The position numbers and the translations under genes were made by a program. 40,213 bases of DNA from Blastocatellia bacterium (lineage in GTDB: Bacteria > Acidobacteriota > Blastocatellia > HR10), in the NCBI GenBank assembly GCA_035573895.1, contig DATLZR010000006.1, forward strand, positions 1 to 40,213, in the 5' to 3' direction. The notes below the pieces were generated by a model that worked only from the letters and a program-made list of their open reading frames with translations, was not told where the DNA came from and did not search any database. Positions 8,865-15,826 of the stretch are shown piece after piece; within the stretch, counting starts at the first letter, position 1; every line of letters begins with the position of its first letter.

Positions 8865-9687
8865 CGCCAGCACCGATCCATCCGGCGCCTGGGGTCTCGC
8901 CGGACCGGCCACGGCCGAAGAGGCACAGTTTGCAGGCGAAGCGACGTCGTTGCTCGCGCATCGGGATCTGTGGCTTCTGGTGAGCGTGGGTTTCGTGGAT
9001 CCTTACCATCGAGATCGCTTCGCTATGCTGACGGACGCAGCATTTCGACAACGGGTGATCGAAGCCGCAGCAGTCGTGGCCGATGAACATCCGAATGTCG
9101 AAATAGGCCCCGGCGAGAGATCGCCTCACGAGCTGTCGCCGGGTGCGCTATTTGCGCTCCTCGACAACGAGGCTCATCGTATCCAAGCCACCTATCGCCA
9201 GGTTTTCGGACTGACGGCAATTTCTCCAACTTGTCCTCCCTGCGAAACCGAATGGGAACCTAACACGGACATTTTCTACCGCTGTCAGCGACTGGCCGAC
9301 ATTGCGGGATTTTATCACGCCTTCGGACTGGAATTATCCCCCTCGTGCGGAGAGCGGCTCGATCACATCAGTGTGGAGGCCGAGTTCCTGTACGTTTTGC
9401 TGGCCAAGGAAGCGGCTGCTCTGGCCGATGGAGATCACGAAGCCGTGGACATCTGTCGGGATGCTCGACGAAAGTTCTTCCAGGAACACGTGGGATGGTG
9501 GGTGCCCGCTTTCGCTCGGAGCGTTGAACGTGTAGCGCCACCGGGCTACTATCGCCAGTTGGCGCAGTTCACAGCAGCCCTTTCGGCCGCCGAACGACTG
9601 AGCCTGACCTTGCCTCCCTTCACCGTACCGATGATTCCCCGGCCATCTTTGAATGAAGCACCGGTGGCCTGCGAGGAATGCGGATAG
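8830..9687 (+). CDS. TorD/NarJ-like molybdoenzyme assembly chaperone
   Basis: A protein of 285 residues overlapping the end of the beta-subunit gene by 35 bases. ATG 8830 has a GAGG ribosome binding site inside that gene. It is mostly helical. The segment RCQRLADIAGFYHAFGLEL followed by ERLDHISVEAEFLYVLLAKE matches the core of the TorD/DmsD/NarJ chaperone superfamily, which binds the alpha-subunit leader and helps insert the Mo cofactor before Tat export. A CPPCETEW stretch precedes the core, and the C terminus ends in CEECG, an unusual possible metal site. Its intact state next to a truncated alpha subunit is notable. Confidence 0.8.
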   Translation: MSDPGTTTTASSASTDPSGAWGLAGPATAEEAQFAGEATSLLAHRDLWLLVSVGFVDPYHRDRFAMLTDAAFRQRVIEAAAVVADEHPNVEIGPGERSPHELSPGALFALLDNEAHRIQATYRQVFGLTAISPTCPPCETEWEPNTDIFYRCQRLADIAGFYHAFGLELSPSCGERLDHISVEAEFLYVLLAKEAAALADGDHEAVDICRDARRKFFQEHVGWWVPAFARSVERVAPPGYYRQLAQFTAALSAAERLSLTLPPFTVPMIPRPSLNEAPVACEECG

Positions 9688-9761
9688 AACGGGTGTGAAA
9701 ATTTAAGAGGTCTCACCTGCCGAGTTAGCTCCGCAACGACTGGCCAGGCCGTCTCGATCGG

Positions 9762-10223
9762 TCACACACCCGGAGATTCGAGTGCATTGGACCGCGCCTT
9801 CTCCTCGGCCAGCTCCTGTTCTAATTCTTCTTTGAGCTGCCGGAGCGTCCGACGCAACCAGTCGGCCACCGCTTTTTCCAACCGCTGTTGATCACCGGCC
9901 AACTCGAGCGATGCGACAGTTTCGCCGGCCTCGTTCAGCGGAATATAGTGACAGGGCACGTCAGCGTTCTTGTATTCGTCGGGCACAAAATTGAGCAGGA
10001 TGCATCCCTCACAGGTATCCGGGGGATGATCGGGATCAACCCAGTGGTTGATACAGGCAACCGAATACTGGAACATAGATTTCGGCTTCCAGGGATCAGC
10101 TTCGGTCAGGCGCGACCGCGGCGATCGTCCATAGCCGCCGGCTTCAATGATGCCCAGTTCGGTCTCCAGCAGGGCGATCATGTCTTCTTTAGTTTCGGCA
10201 TAAGATCGCGGATGAGCTACCAT
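9762..10223 (-). CDS. Hypothetical protein with Cys/His cluster, antisense to the surrounding redox genes
   Basis: A protein of 153 residues from ATG 10223, preceded by GGGAGGA seven bases upstream. After an N-terminal helix (SYAETKEDMIALLETELGII) there is a compact region with CINHWVDPDHPPDTCEGC and PCHYIPLNEAG that looks like a metal-binding knuckle, then a charged coiled-coil-like C terminus (LRQLKEELEQELAEEKAR). No signal or membrane segment is visible. It is transcribed against both the NXR-like genes and the cytochrome operon, so it is an independent unit. I do not recognise the family. Confidence 0.65.
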   Translation of the reverse strand: MVAHPRSYAETKEDMIALLETELGIIEAGGYGRSPRSRLTEADPWKPKSMFQYSVACINHWVDPDHPPDTCEGCILLNFVPDEYKNADVPCHYIPLNEAGETVASLELAGDQQRLEKAVADWLRRTLRQLKEELEQELAEEKARSNALESPGV

Positions 10224-11013
10224 GATGGCATCCTCCCTCTGTCATAGCGGCCCCGGGCAATGACGTACTCAGCGACGCCATTGCCATCGGTCCGAGCGAT
10301 GAGCGACATCACGCACTTGGCTGGTTTGTGTCTCACCCATCACCGTCACTATTGAGTGCAATTTATGTGCCGAACATCGGAGCCCTCACGCGGCGACGAA
10401 TAAGTCGAACAAGATCAGATGAGTACACTCACAGGACCGTGGAATGATCGTCTTCCTCGAGGGGATTTGGCCAACCCGGTGAGTCTTATCCCCCAGCCTT
10501 TTTGTGAGGATTTCACCGAAGGCGCTCAGAACGACCCGCTTTTGCCAGACCGTGAGCCTTAGCACGCCGGGCCATCGCGTTCTCTTCCTCAGAATCCCGG
10601 ACATCACCGAGAGTGATGCCCGCCGGGCACGATACTCCGCTGTGTGCCTTGCTCTCCCTCCCCAGTGGGCTGCCCTTTAGCGACACTCCGTATTCTGATT
10701 TTAGTCGCAGATTGGAAAGTCTCCGCCACTCGGTGAGGTTGGAGAGAGGTGCTTCAGGCAAACGCTGTAATCGTCCGGCTATGCCCCCTGCATGCCGAGG
10801 ATTCTCCCAGGTGGTCTTTCACGGGCCCTTTCTGTTGTGATAATCAACGGGCCGATTTCCGCTCAGGGTGTGTGAAATCACCCAGAGGGGACATTGGGTC
10901 CCTGGTGGTTTTTCTGGCGCAAACTGAAGTGAGACGGTAATATTGTGTGCAGAAAGAGTTAGAGACGGATCGCAGGAGGTGCTCGCCTGCGCTGGCTGGC
11001 ACGAAATTTGCAA
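10224..11013 (+). other. Long intergenic region before the cytochrome operon
   Basis: No gene can be supported in nearly 800 bases. Overlapping frames of 60-80 codons occur on both strands between 10386 and 10840 without ribosome binding sites or recognisable families. An AGGAGGT ribosome-binding-like sequence at 10974-10980 sits about 33 bases before the first usable ATG of the next gene, too far to serve it. The AT-rich GGTAATATTG near 10936 could be part of a promoter, but no -35 element fits well. Confidence 0.4.
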
Positions 11014-13098
11014 ATGCTTTCGGCTCGGATGTCAGCGACGATGACGAGGCTTCGCAGGTATGGAATTGTAGCGGTGCTTCTAATAAGCACGTACCCCGTG
11101 TCGGCTGGGCGCCCGCTTGCTTCTTCGCCGCAAAAGAAGATGGAGAGCGCCGACTGCATGGCCTGTCATGGGAACCGAGAACTCACCAAAGAGGTCCAGG
11201 GGCGCCAGGTAAGCGTCTACGTCAACGAAGAAGCACTTAAAGCATCGGTTCATGGCTTCCTCAACTGTGGCGACTGTCACTCAGACGTGAAGGATTATCC
11301 TCACGAACCCACTCCGCAAAAGGTATCTTGCGGCGAATGCCATTCGGAAGCCGTCGCTGCCTACCAGCAAAGCGTTCATGCCAAAGCTCAAGCTGAGGGG
11401 CGACAGCAGGCGGCAACCTGCCTTCAGTGTCACGGACCGGCCCATGAAATCCGATCCTCAAGCGACCCGGCCTCGAAAGTGTACCGCACGCACATTCCTC
11501 AAACGTGCGGCAGTTGTCACGGGGTGAAATTCGTCATGGAAGCCAGCGGTATCAGTGCCCGTCCGTTCTTCTCCTATCAGGAGAGTGTTCACGGGCGGGC
11601 GGTGGCCGCAGGATCGTTGAAAGCGGCTGTCTGCACGGATTGCCATCGAAGTCATGATATCCTCACAGCGGCAGATCCTCGATCTCCGATCTTCAAATTT
11701 AATGTGCCTGCGACCTGCGGTCAGTGCCACGAATCCATTGCGCGGGAATTCACCGAGAGCATTCATGGACAAGCGATACGTCGGGGCAACTGGCAGGCGC
11801 CGGTCTGTTCCGACTGTCATGGTATTCATCTGATCAAGCCGCACATTGATCCGACGGCTCCGGTGGCGGCGCAGGCGCTGGCGCGAACGACCTGTGGTCA
11901 ATGCCACGAAGGGGTGCGATTGTCTCAGGAATTCGGCGTCGCCTCCGGGCGCGTCTCCACATATCTGGATAGTTATCATGGGCTGGCGACCACGCTCGGC
12001 TCGAAAGTAGCCGCCAATTGCGCCAGTTGTCACGGCGTTCATAACATTCTTCCCTCCTCCGATCCGCGGTCAATGATCCATAAGGCGAACCTCGTCACGA
12101 CGTGCGGCAAGTGTCACCCCGGGGCGAGTGAAAACTTTGCCCGAGGCAATGTTCACGTCGGCGTGCCGGTCACTCAGGACATGGCCACGATTGTGAATCG
12201 GTGGGTTCGTCAGCTCTATCTCTGGCTGATCGTTGTGCTCATCGGTGGCATGATCATGCACAATGCCCTATTGTGGCGGCGAAAGGCACTTTTGATCCGT
12301 CAGCGGCAGGTTCGACCAATCGTGCGGATGAACACAGCTCAGCGTATTCAGCATCTCGTGTTGCTGACGAGCTTCTTCCTGCTCGTGCTCACGGGATTCG
12401 CCCTGAAGTATCCGGATTCGTGGCTGGCCTGGTTGCTTGGATCGAGCGAATCCTTCCGCCGCATCGGGCACCGCGTCGCTGGTGTCGTCTTGCTCGGGGT
12501 CGGGATCTATCACCTCATCTATATCGTGCGAACCCCTGACGGACGTCAGTTATTCCGGGACATGCGCCCGGTCGCCAGAGATATCTACGATCTCCTGGCC
12601 CAGATTCGGTTTGGACTCGGACGCACTTCGGCGCATCCGTCGTTCGGGCGCTTCGGCTACGCCGAGAAGGTTGAGTACTGGGCTGTGGTGTGGGGCATCC
12701 TGATTATGGGTGTGACCGGCTTGATGGTCTGGTTCAAAGTTCAAACCACAAGTATTCTCCCCCGATGGACGATTGATGTCGCCCTGACGATTCACTTCTA
12801 CGAAGCCGTACTGGCCACGCTGGCGATCTTCGTCTGGCATTTCTATCACGTCATCTTCGATCCCGATGTATACCCCATGAACTGGGCCTGGTGGGACGGT
12901 CGGGTATCGGCGGAATGGTATCAGAGGGAACACCGTGAGCATTATGAGACAATGATGGGGGCCCAGCAACAATCTCCTGAAGAGGAAGAACGCGAGGAAC
13001 CCGCTGCTGAGGCCGTTGGTACACCGAGTTCGATCACCGAGTCCCCCACCGACGGAGGGAGCCCCCATCCCCCTCCGTCTTGCGGGGGAGGTCCATAA
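11014..13098 (+). CDS. Eleven-heme cytochrome c fused to a b-type cytochrome membrane domain (CbcL-like)
   Basis: About 694 residues with two parts. After a signal peptide (core RRYGIVAVLLISTYPVSA) the periplasmic part, to about residue 390, has eleven CXXCH motifs, from CMACH to CGKCH. The rest contains about four transmembrane helices typical of formate dehydrogenase gamma/cytochrome b561-like domains, with His residues in RIQHLVLLT, RIGHRVAGVVLLGVGIYH and VWHFYHVIFDPDVYPMNWAWW that could hold two b hemes. The tail is Glu/Pro-rich. The design matches inner-membrane quinone-cytochrome enzymes such as Geobacter CbcL, so it should move electrons between quinol and periplasmic hemes. Starts at TTG 11008, ATG 11014, 11029 and 11041 are in frame; the last best fits the signal peptide. 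First gene of the electron-transfer operon. Confidence 0.85.
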   Translation: MLSARMSATMTRLRRYGIVAVLLISTYPVSAGRPLASSPQKKMESADCMACHGNRELTKEVQGRQVSVYVNEEALKASVHGFLNCGDCHSDVKDYPHEPTPQKVSCGECHSEAVAAYQQSVHAKAQAEGRQQAATCLQCHGPAHEIRSSSDPASKVYRTHIPQTCGSCHGVKFVMEASGISARPFFSYQESVHGRAVAAGSLKAAVCTDCHRSHDILTAADPRSPIFKFNVPATCGQCHESIAREFTESIHGQAIRRGNWQAPVCSDCHGIHLIKPHIDPTAPVAAQALARTTCGQCHEGVRLSQEFGVASGRVSTYLDSYHGLATTLGSKVAANCASCHGVHNILPSSDPRSMIHKANLVTTCGKCHPGASENFARGNVHVGVPVTQDMATIVNRWVRQLYLWLIVVLIGGMIMHNALLWRRKALLIRQRQVRPIVRMNTAQRIQHLVLLTSFFLLVLTGFALKYPDSWLAWLLGSSESFRRIGHRVAGVVLLGVGIYHLIYIVRTPDGRQLFRDMRPVARDIYDLLAQIRFGLGRTSAHPSFGRFGYAEKVEYWAVVWGILIMGVTGLMVWFKVQTTSILPRWTIDVALTIHFYEAVLATLAIFVWHFYHVIFDPDVYPMNWAWWDGRVSAEWYQREHREHYETMMGAQQQSPEEEEREEPAAEAVGTPSSITESPTDGGSPHPPPSCGGGP

Positions 13099-13114
13099 CG
13101 GGAGCACTCTCCCG
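13099..13114 (+). promoter_or_regulatory. Short perfect hairpin directly after the 11-heme gene
   Basis: CGGGAG and CTCCCG are separated by a CACT loop, starting at the base after the stop codon. No T-tract follows, so it is more likely to protect or segment the mRNA inside the operon than to end transcription. Confidence 0.35.
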
Positions 13115-13153
13115 GCATAAGGACGAGACGACGTTGAATCTGGGAGCACCGGT

Positions 13154-13258
13154 ATGAGAATGAGAGGCAACGTTGCTCTTGCTCAGCGGGCGGCGCCTCC
13201 TCCGCGGGTGATGGATGAGCATGATGGGGATGGTGATGGAGTTGCGCTGCCGGTATAG
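13154..13258 (+). CDS. Possible 34-residue small ORF inside the cytochrome operon
   Basis: ATG 13154 follows GGGAGCACCGGT and opens 34 codons, with an Asp/Gly-rich stretch near the end, filling most of the 184-base gap between the 11-heme and NapC-like genes. No family is recognised and the composition is low-complexity, so it may be chance. Confidence 0.18.
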   Translation: MRMRGNVALAQRAAPPPRVMDEHDGDGDGVALPV

Positions 13259-13282
13259 CTCATGAGGAAGGGGAGGAGCTAG

Positions 13283-14731
13283 ATGGTGAAGCAGATCAAA
13301 ATTTGGTTTTGGGACATGATCCGGCTCTTTGGCCGGAACTGGATCACGGCTCTGGGGGCGGCATTGGCAACGGTGAGCGCCCTTCTCATTATCGCCTTTC
13401 TCATCCTTGGACTTCTGGGAAACGAGGAGACTCCTTACGTCGGAATCATGGCATTTTTGATCCTGCCCGCCGTGTTCGTCCTGGGACTCCTCGTTATCCC
13501 GGTTGGCGTGTACTGGGAACGAAAGCGCGCCGCTGGAAATCCGACGCCAAGGGATCCAGCGCAGATTTACCCGAAAATTGATTTCAGCCTCCCGCATGTT
13601 CGGCGGGCCGCCGGGTTGGTGACGTTCCTCACAGTGGTCAACCTGCTTCTGCTATCGCTGGTAACTTACGAAGGCGTTCAGTACATGGACTCGGTTCCCT
13701 TCTGCGGGCAGGTCTGTCACTCAGTGATGGAGCCGGAGTATACGGCCTACATTCGCTCACCTCACTCACGGGTCAAGTGCGTTGAGTGTCACATCGGACC
13801 CGGGGCCCCTTGGTTCGTGCGCTCGAAGCTGTCAGGTGTCGGGCAAGTTCTAGCCGTCGCCTTCAACACATACAACCGCCCGATTCCAACGCCGGTGGAG
13901 AACTTGCGGCCCTCACGCGATACGTGTGAGCAATGCCACTGGCCGGAAAAATTCACCGGAGATCGCATCAAGGTGATCACCAAGTTCGCCGATGATGAAG
14001 CCAATACGCCTCTGAAGACCGTTCTCCTCATGCACATCGGCGGGGGCGCCCAGGGCAGCGGGGGTATTCATAGCTGGCACATTGATCCTCGAAGGGAAAC
14101 CCGCTACATCGCCGCCGATCCCCAACGGCAGACTATCGCCTGGGTTCAAGTTCGGGAATCTGACGGGACGACCACCGAGTATACGGCCAGGGAGAATCCT
14201 CTCACTCCCGAGCAAATGGCACGAGCGGAAGTTCGCGTGATGGATTGCATTGATTGTCACAACCGACCCACCCACATCTTTCAGCATCCCGATCAGGGAA
14301 TGGATGATGCCCTGGCCAGCGGACGAATTGATCGTTCTCTCCCCTATATCAAGAAGGTGGGGACGGCTGCTCTCACCGAGGCGCGAGGGGAGAAATCAGC
14401 CGCCCTTCAAATGATCGCCCAGCGCATCCGCACCTTCTATCGAGAGAATTATCCATCTCTGGCAGAGAGTCGGCGGGACGCCATCGAAGCCGCCATCGGG
14501 GAGATACAGGCGATCTACAGCCGCAACGTTTTCCCACAGATGAACCTCACCTGGGGGACGTACCCGAATAATCTCGGTCACGAGCGATTCCCCGGATGTT
14601 TCCGCTGCCATGACGATGCTCACGTGAGCCGCGACGGAAAAGCCATCCGTCAGGATTGCAACATCTGTCATACGCTACTGGCAATCGAGGAGAAGGAACC
14701 CGAAGTGCTCAAACAGTTGGAGATTCGATGA
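13283..14731 (+). CDS. NapC/NirT-like membrane multiheme cytochrome c
   Basis: A protein of 482 residues from ATG 13283, well placed behind GGGGAGGAG. Three N-terminal hydrophobic segments (about 20-45, 53-75 and 110-130) precede the heme region, more than the single anchor of NapC. Heme sites are an unusual CGQVCH (two residues replaced by three) followed by SVMEPEYTAY, then CVECH, CEQCH, CIDCH, CFRCH and CNICH, so up to six hemes. The sequence after the first two sites (GPGAPWFVRSK) is typical of the NapC/NirT N-terminal domain. A role between the quinol-oxidising membrane cytochrome and the decaheme protein is likely. Its stop overlaps an ATG of the next gene (ATGA at 14728). Confidence 0.82.
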   Translation: MVKQIKIWFWDMIRLFGRNWITALGAALATVSALLIIAFLILGLLGNEETPYVGIMAFLILPAVFVLGLLVIPVGVYWERKRAAGNPTPRDPAQIYPKIDFSLPHVRRAAGLVTFLTVVNLLLLSLVTYEGVQYMDSVPFCGQVCHSVMEPEYTAYIRSPHSRVKCVECHIGPGAPWFVRSKLSGVGQVLAVAFNTYNRPIPTPVENLRPSRDTCEQCHWPEKFTGDRIKVITKFADDEANTPLKTVLLMHIGGGAQGSGGIHSWHIDPRRETRYIAADPQRQTIAWVQVRESDGTTTEYTARENPLTPEQMARAEVRVMDCIDCHNRPTHIFQHPDQGMDDALASGRIDRSLPYIKKVGTAALTEARGEKSAALQMIAQRIRTFYRENYPSLAESRRDAIEAAIGEIQAIYSRNVFPQMNLTWGTYPNNLGHERFPGCFRCHDDAHVSRDGKAIRQDCNICHTLLAIEEKEPEVLKQLEIR

Positions 14732-14790
14732 TCTCACCCGGACAAGTGAAGGGTTGCGCCGGGTGCAGTTGTTCTTACAGGGAGACAGGT

Positions 14791-15759
14791 ATGGAAAGAC
14801 GAACGACACTGTCCCAGATCATGGCCGGAGCTATCATCGCTGCCGTGGTTGCAGTGGCCCTGTTCCTGCTCACCGGGGTGGCCGTCAGTCAGAGCGAACG
14901 CGATGGAAGCAGAGGAGAGACCCACCAGGAACCACAGAAGGAAAGCGCCTATGTCGGAACGGAAGCGTGTAAGCTTTGCCATGAGGAGATTTCCAACCAC
15001 TTCGCGCAGACGGCGCACGCGATCACGCTCACCTCGGCGAAATATCCGGAAAGCGAACGTGGATGCGAGGCCTGCCATGGACCGGGGAAAGAGCACGTGG
15101 ACGGGGGCGGCGATGTCACCAAAATCTACGGCTTTCGCCATCGGCCCGTGAGCGAGATGAACAGCCGCTGCCTCAATTGTCACGAGCGACAGGAGGAACG
15201 TCACAACTATCGGCAGTCCGAGCACGGGCTCAACCAGGTAGCTTGCATTGATTGTCACTCGTCGCATGCCCCCCAGCGGATCGAGAATCTCCTGGTACGC
15301 CGTCCGCCCGACCTCTGTTACACCTGTCACGGTGAGATCCGCCAGGAGTTCTCCAAAACTTTCCATCATCGGGTTCCCGAAGGAGGACTTCAGTGTACCA
15401 CGTGTCACAATCAGCATGGCGGATTCAACGTCACACAAACGAGAGAAACAGCGGGGGGCACCGATCCTATCTGCTTGAAGTGCCATACGGATAAACAGGG
15501 ACCGTTTGTCTTCGAGCACGCACCCGTCAAGCTGGAAGGGTGCACGATCTGCCATACACCTCACGGTTCGACGAATCCCCGGCTTCTGAAGCGGCCGACG
15601 GTTCATCTGCTCTGCCTCGAATGCCACGCCGATACGCCGGGAATTTTGGGGCCTGAACCGCCGGCGTTTCATGATCTTCGCACGGCACGCTTTCAAAACT
15701 GCACGACCTGTCATGTGAAGATTCACGGGTCGAACGTCAACAGACTCTTTTTGCAATGA
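14791..15759 (+). CDS. DmsE/MtrA-family decaheme cytochrome c
   Basis: A protein of 322 residues from ATG 14791 behind GGGAGACAGGT. An in-frame ATG at 14728 overlaps the upstream stop but would bury the signal peptide. Residues 8-32 form the signal peptide or anchor (IMAGAIIAAVVAVALFLLTG). Ten CXXCH motifs follow: CKLCH, CEACH, CLNCH, CIDCH, CYTCH, CTTCH, CLKCH, CTICH, CLECH and CTTCH. The spacing and the CEACHGPGKEH and CTICHTPHGS context match the DmsE/MtrA group, which forms the heme wire inside an outer-membrane barrel. The gene directly downstream encodes such a barrel, which supports the assignment. Confidence 0.88.
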   Translation: MERRTTLSQIMAGAIIAAVVAVALFLLTGVAVSQSERDGSRGETHQEPQKESAYVGTEACKLCHEEISNHFAQTAHAITLTSAKYPESERGCEACHGPGKEHVDGGGDVTKIYGFRHRPVSEMNSRCLNCHERQEERHNYRQSEHGLNQVACIDCHSSHAPQRIENLLVRRPPDLCYTCHGEIRQEFSKTFHHRVPEGGLQCTTCHNQHGGFNVTQTRETAGGTDPICLKCHTDKQGPFVFEHAPVKLEGCTICHTPHGSTNPRLLKRPTVHLLCLECHADTPGILGPEPPAFHDLRTARFQNCTTCHVKIHGSNVNRLFLQ

Positions 15760-15826
15760 GTCGAAGAGAGAGGTGGGGATGAAGGCACACCTGTTAGTTC
15801 GCCAGTGGTTTTCGCGGGAGGATCCT

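Noticed and set aside
7449-8912. 487-codon open frame on the minus strand opposite the NxrB-like gene
   Set aside because: Antisense shadow of a cysteine-motif protein; composition is not protein-like and no domain is recognised.
10386-10840. Overlapping 60-80 codon frames in the long intergenic region
   Set aside because: They lack ribosome binding sites, overlap on both strands and match no family I know.
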